41,315 nt of DNA from Eggerthellaceae bacterium (GTDB lineage: Bacteria > Actinomycetota > Coriobacteriia > Coriobacteriales > Eggerthellaceae). Positions 13,273 to 20,782 of the stretch are shown here, one piece after another; within the stretch, counting starts at the first letter, position 1; every line of letters begins with the position of its first letter. The stretch is from positions 1-41,315 of the forward strand of contig JAFUBE010000001.1 in the NCBI GenBank assembly GCA_017460365.1, written 5' to 3'. The position numbers and the translations under genes were made by a program. The notes under the pieces are model-generated. The model did not search any database, was not told the DNA's origin, and saw nothing but the letters and a program-made list of their open reading frames with translations.

Positions 13273-13544
13273 TGGCGGTGTGGATGCAGCCGATAAAGTT
13301 GAACTACTCAAAACTCGCCAACGAGCCGCATGCCGTCAGGCAGATCGAGGGAACGCGATGTTTCGGGTGCAAGCACATGAGCTGCATACCGCAGCGCAAC
13401 AGGCGCGAACCCTGGCGGTTCTATTGCGAGATCAAGCGCCGGCACGTCGAGCCCGCGAAGCTCACGAAGCAAGATTGCCCGATCGGGCGCATAGCGCGCC
13501 GAGGGCGACCGCCGCAACCGAAAGGAGATGATCCGGGTGATTAG
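13272..13544 (+). CDS. Cys-containing basic protein, 90 aa
   Basis: RCFGCKHMSC (residues ~28-37), a later FYCEIK and QDCPIG supply four or five possible metal ligands in a basic protein, with an Arg/Pro-rich C-terminus. The pattern resembles the preceding gene (C-x-x-C ... Cys ... DCPIG/ETCPAW), so the two may be related. It overlaps the previous stop by one base. The function is unknown. Confidence 0.55.
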   Translation: MAVWMQPIKLNYSKLANEPHAVRQIEGTRCFGCKHMSCIPQRNRREPWRFYCEIKRRHVEPAKLTKQDCPIGRIARRGRPPQPKGDDPGD

Positions 13545-13680
13545 CTGGATGGAATGCCCCGCTTGCCATCAGATGACGCCGATACAGCGCAAGCGGGGGA
13601 AGACGAGGAAGCGCGGCCACGTGAAAACGATGTGGTGTCCCTGGTGCCGTCGCGTCACGCCGCATCGAGAACGATTCTAG
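13537..13680 (+). CDS. Small zinc-ribbon protein, 47 aa
   Basis: CPACHQM (residues 7-13) and CPWCRRV (34-40) form a zinc ribbon with a very basic loop (QRKRGKTRKRGH). The best start is GTG at 13537, with AAAGGAG 10 bases upstream; ATG 13528 is too close to that site. It is the last of the Cys-rich series, and its TAG stop is part of the 20-bp cassette that also serves as ribosome site for the next gene. Confidence 0.55.
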   Translation: MISWMECPACHQMTPIQRKRGKTRKRGHVKTMWCPWCRRVTPHRERF

Positions 13681-13693
13681 GAAGGTGAGCAAG

Positions 13694-14275
13694 ATGAAAG
13701 CGACAATCGACAAGCCGATGATCTTCAAGGCCGCCGCCACGCTCGCGAACGGCGGCTACAACGGCTCGGCGCTCCAATTCACCCGCAGGGGCGATAAGCT
13801 CGAAATCTGCGGAACGAACGCGTACGTCATGGTGCTCGCGCTCGTCGCCGCGAAGTTCTACCGGTGGTCCGACGGCGAGGGCTTCAGGTTCAGCGGTGCG
13901 GAGGTGCAGGCGCTGATGCGCGGCACGAGCAAGGCGCTAAAGAACGCCGACACCGTTCAGATCGAGACGGTGAAAGGCGCTGCGGCCGTCACGTTGAACG
14001 TCGAGGGCGCGGCAGTCGCGACGAGCTTCCCGTATACGCAGCCGAGGCCGCCAATAAACCTCGACCCGCTAAAGGCAAGCTGCGGCGAAAGCCCGGACGG
14101 CCGCGCGAAAGCCATGTCTGCGTACTTCATGGGGCTTGCCTCGAACGCGATGCGCACGATATCCGGGAGCAAACATGGATCGTGGACTCTCAAAGAACAT
14201 GGGATGGAAAGACCAATGGAGTTCGTTTCGAAGGAAGAGCCGGCACGCGTTCTCATGATGCCGAACAGGGAATAG
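13694..14275 (+). CDS. Possible sliding-clamp (DnaN)-like protein, 193 aa
   Basis: MKATIDKPMIFKAAATLANG followed by LQFTRRGDKLEICGTNAYVM has the helix-then-strand order of a beta-clamp subdomain (N-terminal helix, then an LxIxxTN/D type strand), and a second similar unit begins near residue 58 (FSGAEVQALMRGTSKALKNA). The length would cover only one and a half to two of the three clamp subdomains. AGGAAGG before ATG 13694 is a strong ribosome site. It may be a divergent phage clamp or clamp decoy. The resemblance is weak. Confidence 0.4.
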   Translation: MKATIDKPMIFKAAATLANGGYNGSALQFTRRGDKLEICGTNAYVMVLALVAAKFYRWSDGEGFRFSGAEVQALMRGTSKALKNADTVQIETVKGAAAVTLNVEGAAVATSFPYTQPRPPINLDPLKASCGESPDGRAKAMSAYFMGLASNAMRTISGSKHGSWTLKEHGMERPMEFVSKEEPARVLMMPNRE

Positions 14276-14284
14276 GGGGAAACC

Positions 14285-14611
14285 ATGAACGACAGCGTAA
14301 AGCATCCGAGCCATTACACGAGCGGCGATGTCGAGTGCATAGACGCGATAAAATCAGTACTCGGCCCCGAAGCGTTCCTCGGCTTCCTGTGGGGCAACGC
14401 GATCAAGTACCTGTGGCGCTGGCCGCGCAAGGGACTCGAAGAAGACCTCGAAAAGTGCGAGGAGTACATCGAGAGGATCAAGGAAGAGGGCTACGCGGAG
14501 CGCGCGGTGTTCGACATCGATAGCGGTGGCATGATCCCGAATCCGCTGCTGGCGTTCCTCGATTGCGGAGATTCTGTAAACGACGCCTTCGCGGAAATGG
14601 ACAAATTCTAA
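14285..14611 (+). CDS. DUF3310 (SaV-like) protein
   Basis: KHPSHYTSGDVECIDAI is the hallmark opening of DUF3310 and is followed by the expected FLWGNAIKYLWRWPRKG and the helix DLEKCEEYIERIKEE. The domain is short (about residues 5-65), found widely in phages and sometimes annotated as nucleotide-kinase-like, with no proven role. The C-terminal 45 residues are acidic and unconserved. AGGGGGA precedes the ATG. Confidence 0.85.
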   Translation: MNDSVKHPSHYTSGDVECIDAIKSVLGPEAFLGFLWGNAIKYLWRWPRKGLEEDLEKCEEYIERIKEEGYAERAVFDIDSGGMIPNPLLAFLDCGDSVNDAFAEMDKF

Positions 14612-14712
14612 CGTTTCGCCTGATGGGAGCGCCGTAGAAAAGAACACGCTGGAAATTGAAGCCCGAAATTGCCTTACCGTTCCAATAGGCGGACGGGAAA
14701 GGATGCGGGCAG

Positions 14713-15162
14713 TTGGTCGGCGGCGCTAAATCAAGGTTCGAACAGGTCAAACGGGCGGTTGCCAGGTTGCACGACGTTCAGCTCATGATTATGAACGACT
14801 GCGACGAATGGCGGCCGCCCTCCGTATCTTCGAGGAACGCGACGCCCGACCCGACCGCGAACGCCGCGATCCGCAACGTCGATGAGCTTGAAGGCAAGCT
14901 GCGGGCGCTACGGGACGAGGAAAGCGAGCTCACCGAGTTCATCGGCGAAGCCCTCGTCATCATCCGCGCCGTGCGCGACGGCCTGGGCGAGAAGTACGCC
15001 AACGTGCTCGAATGGCGTTACGTCGATTGCCTCGCCTGGGATTACATCAAGGATGAATTCGGCGTTATCAGGCGAACAGGAAATCGCTGCATCAACATCG
15101 CGTTCGATTGGATCGACTCGCTGGGGGTGACGCGAATCCTCGCCGGTGACTTGGAAATCTGA
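14713..15162 (+). CDS. ArpU/RinA-like late transcription regulator (sigma region 4-like)
   Basis: A 149-aa protein: a long helical N-terminus with a coiled coil (DELEGKLRALRDEESELTEF), then LEWRYVDCLAWDYIKDEFGV followed by an R-rich recognition helix and AFDWIDSLG. This sigma-70 region-4-like arrangement marks the ArpU/RinA/DUF1492 group, which turns on late genes in phages of Gram-positive hosts. The TTG start at 14713 has AAAGGA upstream. The gene is the last before the structural module, the usual place, and a promoter-like sequence lies just after it. Confidence 0.7.
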   Translation: MVGGAKSRFEQVKRAVARLHDVQLMIMNDCDEWRPPSVSSRNATPDPTANAAIRNVDELEGKLRALRDEESELTEFIGEALVIIRAVRDGLGEKYANVLEWRYVDCLAWDYIKDEFGVIRRTGNRCINIAFDWIDSLGVTRILAGDLEI

Positions 15163-15171
15163 AATTCACGC

Positions 15172-15201
15172 TTGACAAATGTCCCACGGTTTCTTTATTT
15201 T
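15172..15201 (+). promoter_or_regulatory. Putative late promoter
   Basis: TTGACA at 15172-15177, an 18-bp spacer and TATTTT at 15196-15201, directly after the ArpU-like gene. The spacer carries GTCCCACGG, which may be the regulator's binding site. Transcription would begin near 15208 and read into the late region. Confidence 0.55.
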
Positions 15202-15244
15202 TGCTACAGTGCGATAGCTGCAAGCGCACGAGACAAAACATCAT

Positions 15245-15273
15245 GGCCGCCGCGCATGGCGGCCGTTTCATTT
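15245..15273 (+). terminator. Hairpin just downstream of the putative late promoter
   Basis: GGCCGCC (15245-15251), loop GCGCAT and GGCGGCC (15258-15264), followed by GTTTCATTT. The stem is perfect and the T-run is interrupted, so termination would be partial. A transcript from the promoter above would be about 60-65 nt if it ended here. An in-frame ATG at 15243 could also begin a 48-aa ORF ending at 15389; no ribosome site supports it. Confidence 0.4.
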
Positions 15274-15385
15274 CCAACGACAGGCACGGCGTAGGCGCGG
15301 CGGGGCGCTTTCACATCCTTTTGCGCTCGAACCCGAACGGCTACGACCGTCCGCGCCTGCGCGCGTTGCGACAACGGGAGTTCAC

Positions 15386-15589
15386 ATGAAGATACGCGAA
15401 GGCGAAACCCTGCGGGATTTCATGCTTCGTTGCGCGTTGCACAACGACACCTCGATGGCCCGCGCATTCCTGCGCGCGCTCGGCGTGCCTGTTCCCGACA
15501 TCTACCCGAGGATCGCGGTCATCGAGAAGGTAGACAAATTCGCAGGCCTCGATGATTGCATGAGCCAGCGCTACGGCGTGAGGATGTAA
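15386..15589 (+). CDS. Hypothetical protein, 67 aa
   Basis: A small helical protein (MKIREGETLRDFMLRCALHN) with no recognised domain. CGGGAG lies about 8 bases upstream of the ATG. It is first in the late region, ahead of the gpZ-like gene and terminase. HNH-type nucleases often occupy this place in related phages, but no such motif is visible here. Confidence 0.6.
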   Translation: MKIREGETLRDFMLRCALHNDTSMARAFLRALGVPVPDIYPRIAVIEKVDKFAGLDDCMSQRYGVRM

Positions 15590-15593
15590 TCTC

Positions 15594-16223
15594 ATGGCGA
15601 TTAGAGTTGACCTAGCGAACTACGACGAAGTAATGCGAGATTTAGAAGATTGCCCGAAGGATTTGGCTAAAGGTGTCCGTAAGACGATGCTGGCAATGAC
15701 AAGGAAGTCCGGCGGCGTACTGACAGTCGCCCGCGCGGAGATTCCAAAGGTCTACAACATCAAGGCGAAAGACGTTACAGAGAAGTACAAGGGGAAAAGG
15801 GAAGTCGGCGGCATCACGCTTGCCGGAGTGAAGATTCCGTTCTTCGACGTTGAGTTTGAGTCGAAGGGGACGCTTACTCCCGCTCGGTTTGGCATGAAGC
15901 CGAAGAATCGGTATGCGCACAACAGGGCCTACACCGTCACCTGGCAACCGCTGAAGGCTGGCGGTAGAAGAGAGGTTCCGTCCGACACGGGCTATCCAGT
16001 GTTCCTTGCTCCAAACCCGCACGGTGGGCGCATTCTTCCTTGGAACAGGATGTATGCGAAATCGTGGGGGAAGGCTACCGGCGAGTGGAAACACCTCCCG
16101 ATCAATGCGATACACACCCACATGTCAGTTCCGCAGATGCTCGACAACGCGAAGGTTCAGCCTCACGTGCAACGCGAGGTGGAGAGGCGCTTGGAAAAGC
16201 TGCTGCAAGAGAACCTGAAGTGA
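15594..16223 (+). CDS. Prophage minor tail protein Z-like protein, out of its usual place
   Basis: A 209-aa protein resembling the gpZ family: a helical N-terminus (DEVMRDLEDCPKDLAKGVRK), the basic AREIP/YNIKAKDVTEKYK segment, and the beta-rich ITLAGVKIPFFDVEF...GVTW core, ending in a helix EVERRLEKLLQENLK. In lambda-type phages gpZ lies between gpFII and gpU and helps finish the tail connection. Here that interval (24358) is closed up and this gene is found upstream of the terminase. Its DNA is also more AT-rich than the structural genes. Alternatively it is a head-tail adaptor of another class. Confidence 0.5.
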   Translation: MAIRVDLANYDEVMRDLEDCPKDLAKGVRKTMLAMTRKSGGVLTVARAEIPKVYNIKAKDVTEKYKGKREVGGITLAGVKIPFFDVEFESKGTLTPARFGMKPKNRYAHNRAYTVTWQPLKAGGRREVPSDTGYPVFLAPNPHGGRILPWNRMYAKSWGKATGEWKHLPINAIHTHMSVPQMLDNAKVQPHVQREVERRLEKLLQENLK

Positions 16224-16518
16224 GGTTCGTCGGCATTGTTCCCGATGGTACAATGTGACTATATGCAGGCACTCGCAAAGCCGCGACCAGTTATCAAGCA
16301 CGCTTATCGTCGCGGTTGTCGTTTAACTACGCGATGACCTGCTGTTTTAGGTTCTTTCAGCGATGATTCCAGTTATGCGGCTCCGTGGCGCAAAATATCG
16401 CTAGGTTTTAGGTTCCGTTTTTTCGTGTCCGTGGCCGTCCCGCACGCACGCGACTTTATATCGCGCGCGTAGCGGCCAACGGCTTTGGCCGTTTGTCCCC
16501 TGAAAGGATCGGTTGCGC
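16224..16518 (+). other. Structured non-coding region before the terminase; candidate packaging (cos/pac) site and promoter
   Basis: No gene is seen in these 295 bases. They hold a -10-like TACAAT (16249-16254) with a poor -35 (TTCGTC, 17-bp spacer), a 7-bp inverted repeat (16281-16287 with 16309-16315), a 10-bp direct repeat TTTTAGGTTC (16345-16354 and 16406-16415), an ATAT/GCGCGC stretch near 16456-16470, and a 7-bp stem CGGCCAA/TTGGCCG (16473-16479, 16485-16491). Terminase small subunits bind repeats close to their own gene, so packaging may start here. Confidence 0.4.
16473..16500 (+). terminator. Hairpin upstream of the terminase small subunit
   Basis: CGGCCAA (16473-16479), loop CGGCT, TTGGCCG (16485-16491), then TTTGTCCCC. 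The short T-run makes termination doubtful; it may separate the upstream transcript from the terminase operon or be part of the packaging site. Confidence 0.35.
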
Positions 16519-17046
16519 GTGGAAGGCTACATCACCACTGAGCAAGCCGCGCCGCTAATCGGCAAGTCTGAGCGCACCGCGAGGCGCTACATCAAGGAAG
16601 GCAAGCTGGAAGGCTTCAAGGACGAAGACGGCCATTACCTCGTTTCGATCATATCGATTTCGCGCTACTTGGCGAGCAACGCGCCTGCTGATGACGGTGA
16701 AACCGACTGGGATGAAGAGCGAAAGAAGCAAGACGCGCTTTACAAGCAGCTAAACGTCGCATTGAAGCGCCTTGAGCTTGACGAAAGGCTAGGGCTGCTG
16801 CATCGCGCGGAACACGTGCGCGATGCGACGCTCGATCTGATCTATGCGCAACGGTCGGCCATGGCCGCGCTTCCGGGCAAGCTTGCGCCGCTGCTGGTCG
16901 GCGTGACGGATGAAGCGGTTATCGCCGCGCTGATTGACGATGAAGTGAGGGCAATCCAGGATGACTTATCGCGTTACGAGTACGATCCCGCCTATTACCG
17001 GAAGCGGCTAGCCGAGGATCGGGGCAAGGTCGATTTTGATGATTGA
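16519..17046 (+). CDS. Terminase small subunit (Nu1-like)
   Basis: A 175-aa protein. The N-terminus (YITTEQAAPLIGKSERTARR, then EGKLEGFKDEDGHYLV) is a winged helix of the MerR/Nu1 type that binds packaging sites. A helical region (about 65-165) follows, containing DALYKQLNVALKRLELDERL, as in Nu1-like subunits that contact the large subunit. GTG 16519 sits 10 bases from AAAGGA; TTG 16513 is too close. It overlaps the large subunit gene by 8 bp. It selects and delivers phage DNA to the motor. Confidence 0.85.
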   Translation: MEGYITTEQAAPLIGKSERTARRYIKEGKLEGFKDEDGHYLVSIISISRYLASNAPADDGETDWDEERKKQDALYKQLNVALKRLELDERLGLLHRAEHVRDATLDLIYAQRSAMAALPGKLAPLLVGVTDEAVIAALIDDEVRAIQDDLSRYEYDPAYYRKRLAEDRGKVDFDD

Positions 17047-18940
17047 TGAGATTGATCTGGAACCGGCCGCAGTAGTTGCCACAATGCAGCCGCTTTACTC
17101 GGAAGCACGGTTGCCGGAAAGGGTGACGGTTTCGCAATGGGCAGACGCTAACCGACGCCTATCGCGAGAAACGAGCGCCGAGGCTGGCCCGTGGAGAACT
17201 TCGCGCACGCCTTACCTGGCGGCGATTATGGACGCGTTCACGGAGCCGGCCGTTAAGAAGATCGCCGTTGTCGCGAGCTCGCAGGTCGGAAAGACCGAAG
17301 CGCTCATAAACATGTTGGGCTACGTGATCGATATCGATCCGGGGCCCGTGATGTGGGTGACGCCGACGAATGACAACGCCGAGGATTTCAGCAAGAGAAG
17401 GATCGCGCCGGCCATACGCGATTGCGCGGCTCTTCGGCGCAAAGTTGCCGAATCGAAGGGCCGAAGCGCGGCGAACACAACGCTAAAGAAGCGGTTTCCG
17501 GGCGGCATGCTCACGATGACCGGCAGCAACAGCCCTGCAAACCTTGCATCGGTGCCGGCGCGTTACGTGTTCGGCGATGAGATCGACCGTTGGGCGAAGG
17601 ACGCTGGCGGCGAGGGCACACCGGCAGGCTTGTTGGAGGCGCGTACTGCGACGTTTTACAACTCGAAAATTGTGATGGTAAGCACGCCAACTGTGCGCGG
17701 CTCTTCGACCATAGAGGCAGAGTTCATGTTAGGCACGCAAGAATACTGGTCGGCCAAGTGTCCGCATTGCGGCGAATACCGTTTCGTGACGTTTGACAAT
17801 ATCAGATTCGAGCACGAAAGGATTGTGGAGGGTAGCCATGAGCGGTTCGTAATCGGCGATATATCGTATTGCTGCCCTGAATGTGGGGCTATGTCGAGCG
17901 AAAAGGAAATGCGCGATACAGATCACAAGTGGATCGCGAAGAATCCTGATGCGATCGCATCCGGAACGCGGTCGTTCTGGATCAACGCGTTTTCGAGCCC
18001 ATGGGTTTCATGGGAGCACATTATTCGGCGGTTTCTCGAAGCCGGCGAGGATTCGCGCAAGCTCAAAACCGTGTTTAACACGCTGCTTGGGCAGCTATGG
18101 GAGGAACGCGGCGAGATCGCCGACGTTGACGAGCTCGCAGAGGGACGCGAAGAGTACCCGGCAGAGTTGCCGGATGGGGTCTTGTGCCTTACGTGCGGGG
18201 TCGATACGCAAGACAACCGTCTGGAATACGAGGTTGTAGGCCACGGGCTTTTTGATGAGACGTGGGGCATCCAGCGCGGCGTGCTTTGGGGGCGTCCGGA
18301 TGCGCCCGATTCTGACGCATCGCCTAACGTTTGGCGGCAGCTTGACGCGATCATTAGCCACGAATGGCGCTATGCGGATGGTAAGATACTGCCGATTTCG
18401 GTTACCTTTGTCGATTCGGGCGGTCACCACACACAAGACGTTTACCGCGAGTGCGCGGCGCGCATGGGCAAGCATGTTTTCGCTATCAAGGGGCGCGGCG
18501 GCGAGGGCATCCCATACACGTCGCAGCCAAGTAAGCAGATAATCACCGTGACGGACGCGCGCGGCCGGTTGCGCAACGTAACCGTTTGGCTATACGTCCT
18601 GGGCGTGGATGCCGGCAAGGAAAAGATCATGAGCGCGCTAACGGTTCGCACTCCGGGGGCGCGGTACTGCCATTTTCCCGCCGACAAGGCGCGCGGCTAC
18701 GATGCCGAGTTCTTCAACGGGCTTGCGAGCGAACGCATGGTGTTGACGCCTTCCGGGAAGTGGCAATGGCAGAAGATCACCGGGCATCGCCGGAATGAGG
18801 CGCTTGATTGCCGGAACTACGCGCTGGCCGCATTCAACGTGGTTAATCCGGACATGGCCGCTTTGGAGCGCGCGCGGCGCGGCGTCGCAGCGCCGAAGGT
18901 CAAGCGCAAGCGCAAGGTTAGCAGGGGGTTTAGCGTATGA
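17039..18940 (+). CDS. Terminase large subunit (lambda gpA family)
   Basis: A 633-aa protein, the expected length for the GpA family. The ATPase part has Walker A ASSQVGKT (79-86) and the acidic VFGDE (177-181). IVMVSTPTVRGSSTIEAEF is typical of the family, as is the zinc-like CPHCGEY...CCPECG insert (about 240-290). The nuclease part starts near 385 with GVDTQDNRLEYEVVG and VTFVDSGGHHTQDVY, giving conserved Asp residues. GpA-type motors usually cut at cos sites, which favours a cos phage. Confidence 0.93.
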   Translation: MIDEIDLEPAAVVATMQPLYSEARLPERVTVSQWADANRRLSRETSAEAGPWRTSRTPYLAAIMDAFTEPAVKKIAVVASSQVGKTEALINMLGYVIDIDPGPVMWVTPTNDNAEDFSKRRIAPAIRDCAALRRKVAESKGRSAANTTLKKRFPGGMLTMTGSNSPANLASVPARYVFGDEIDRWAKDAGGEGTPAGLLEARTATFYNSKIVMVSTPTVRGSSTIEAEFMLGTQEYWSAKCPHCGEYRFVTFDNIRFEHERIVEGSHERFVIGDISYCCPECGAMSSEKEMRDTDHKWIAKNPDAIASGTRSFWINAFSSPWVSWEHIIRRFLEAGEDSRKLKTVFNTLLGQLWEERGEIADVDELAEGREEYPAELPDGVLCLTCGVDTQDNRLEYEVVGHGLFDETWGIQRGVLWGRPDAPDSDASPNVWRQLDAIISHEWRYADGKILPISVTFVDSGGHHTQDVYRECAARMGKHVFAIKGRGGEGIPYTSQPSKQIITVTDARGRLRNVTVWLYVLGVDAGKEKIMSALTVRTPGARYCHFPADKARGYDAEFFNGLASERMVLTPSGKWQWQKITGHRRNEALDCRNYALAAFNVVNPDMAALERARRGVAAPKVKRKRKVSRGFSV

Positions 18941-19170
18941 GCAGCACGGAAGAGCGGATTGCGAAGTACCGCGAAATGCTCGATGCGGTTGACGAAGCGA
19001 TATTGAAAGTGCTTTCAGGCCAGAGCTATTCGCTCGGGTCGCGCACGGTCACACGGGCAGACTTGAAGCAGCTTCGCCTTTATCGCAAAGAGCTAGAGGC
19101 CGATATCGAAGCGCTCGAAGAGAACGGCACCACGCGCCGGCGCTTCAAGCGGATCGTTCCGATTGGATAG
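18937..19170 (+). CDS. gpW-like / DUF6148 head-tail joining protein
   Basis: A 77-aa protein beginning in an ATGA overlap with the terminase stop. It is made of two helices around a short beta turn: EERIAKYREMLDAVDEAILK, the GQSYSLGSRTVTRADLK hairpin, and LRLYRKELEADIEAL. The GQSYS-G-R-TRADL signature is that of the gpW/DUF6148 proteins which plug the portal vertex and sit, as here, between terminase and portal. Confidence 0.75.
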   Translation: MSSTEERIAKYREMLDAVDEAILKVLSGQSYSLGSRTVTRADLKQLRLYRKELEADIEALEENGTTRRRFKRIVPIG

Positions 19171-19177
19171 GGTTGTC

Positions 19178-20782
19178 ATGACAAAGAAGAAAAAGAAGGG
19201 CAAGGCCAAAGCGGAGAAGCGAAGCCCAGAAGAGCGCTTTGCCGCAGCGCGCGCCGATGCCGCCGAGGCCGCTGTATCGGCGATCAGGGCTTACGGCTAT
19301 TCATCTGGCGGCGCTTCGAGGTCGAAGCCCTCCATGAAGGGCTGGGATTATGAAAGCGCTTCGCCGCAAAAGGACATTGACGCCAACCTTGAAACGCTTC
19401 GCAAGCGAAGCCGGAGCCTGTATTACAACGCGCCGGTTGCGACCAGCGCCGTGAACCGCAACCTGGTTCACATCGTTGGATCGGGCTTGCGCGTGTCACC
19501 GAAGATCGCATGGCGGCAGCTCGGCATAACCAAGGAACGCGCCGATGAGATCGCGGCCGATGTTAAGTTCAAGTTCGGCATATGGGCGAGCTCGAAGGGC
19601 TGTGACGTTACCGGCCAGAATAACTTTTACGAGCTGCAGCAATTGGCGATTCTCACGTGGCTTATCGGCGGCGAGGTCTTCGCGCTTCACGCCTACGACG
19701 GCGCGGGGCCCGTGGGGCTGTGCATCCGGCTTGTGGAGGGTGATCTTTGCTGCAATCCGGGCGATCTTTCGGGGTTTGCCGGCGTCGATGTGACGTGCGC
19801 GGAAACTGGTAACCGCATCCGCAACGGCATCGAGATTGACGCGCAGGGGCGCGTCGTGGCGTACCATTTCGTGAAAGGCTACCGCGACCAGTACCAGAAT
19901 CGCGAATGGGTGCGCGTTCCGGCGCGCGGCGAGAAGACGGACAACCCGAACGTTCTTCACGTGTTCAACGCGATTCGTCCGACGCAGTACCGGGGCGTTC
20001 CGTACCTTGCGCCGGTTATCGAGAGCATCAAGCAGCTCACGCGCTACACCGAAGCAGAGATCATGGCGGCCGTTATCAACGGCCTTTTTTCGGTCTTCAT
20101 CACGTCCGAAGATAGGCAAGCGCCCGACTTCGGGGACGTGGGAACGAGCTTTTTCAACCCGGACGGCGGTTATCCGGAGGGCGAAGAGGTTGATTCCGAT
20201 GATGAGATTGCGCTGGGAAACGGTAACATCGGCTTTCTGCAACCGGGCGAAGCGGTTCAGGTCGTGGACGCGAAGCGGCCTAACACGAACTTCGACGGTT
20301 TCACCGGGGCCATGGCTAAGCACATCGGCGCTGCGCTCAACGTTCCCGCCGAATTGCTCTTGATGCAGTTCACGGCAAGCTATAGCGCATCGCGCGGGGC
20401 GCTCTTGGAAGCCTGGAACTTCTTTAGCCTTAATCGCGAATGGTTCGCCGCTGACTTTTGCCAGCCGATTTACGAACTATGGCTTGCCGAGGCGGTTTCG
20501 AAGGGGATCGTTGACATGCCCGGTTTCTTCGCCGATGACTACCGGCGCGCGGCATGGTGCGGCGCAACGTGGACGGGGCCGGCACCGGGGCAGCTCAATC
20601 CGACGGTCGAGGTAAACGCGGCCGTTGCGAAGATGGCGGCGGGTCTTTCGACCGGCGAGCGCGAAGCGTTGGCGATGAACGGCAGCGATTACGCCGAGAA
20701 CATCGAGCAGCTTGCGACCGAGAAAGCGTTGCGAATCGATCAGGGAATGGAGAGTCAAGATGGCAATCAGAATCGCAGTTAA
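19178..20782 (+). CDS. Portal protein (lambda gpB family)
   Basis: A 534-aa protein, almost exactly the length of lambda gpB. After a lysine-rich start come the family landmarks DANLETLRKRSRSLYYNAPV, an asparagine-rich NRNLVHIVGSGLRVSP, ILTWLIGGEVFALHAY and the region PNVLHVFNAIRPTQYRGVPY. The C-terminal part holds FTASYSASRGALLEAWNFF, also conserved in lambda-type portals. It forms the dodecameric channel for DNA. ATG 19178 is chosen over an in-frame TTG at 19163. Its end overlaps the protease gene by 23 bp. Confidence 0.93.
   Translation: MTKKKKKGKAKAEKRSPEERFAAARADAAEAAVSAIRAYGYSSGGASRSKPSMKGWDYESASPQKDIDANLETLRKRSRSLYYNAPVATSAVNRNLVHIVGSGLRVSPKIAWRQLGITKERADEIAADVKFKFGIWASSKGCDVTGQNNFYELQQLAILTWLIGGEVFALHAYDGAGPVGLCIRLVEGDLCCNPGDLSGFAGVDVTCAETGNRIRNGIEIDAQGRVVAYHFVKGYRDQYQNREWVRVPARGEKTDNPNVLHVFNAIRPTQYRGVPYLAPVIESIKQLTRYTEAEIMAAVINGLFSVFITSEDRQAPDFGDVGTSFFNPDGGYPEGEEVDSDDEIALGNGNIGFLQPGEAVQVVDAKRPNTNFDGFTGAMAKHIGAALNVPAELLLMQFTASYSASRGALLEAWNFFSLNREWFAADFCQPIYELWLAEAVSKGIVDMPGFFADDYRRAAWCGATWTGPAPGQLNPTVEVNAAVAKMAAGLSTGEREALAMNGSDYAENIEQLATEKALRIDQGMESQDGNQNRS

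Noticed and set aside
15201-15389. 62-codon ORF (or 48 from ATG 15243) over the late-promoter hairpin
   Set aside because: No ribosome site, odd composition, and it covers a promoter and hairpin; the 4-bp overlap with the next gene keeps it a weak possibility.
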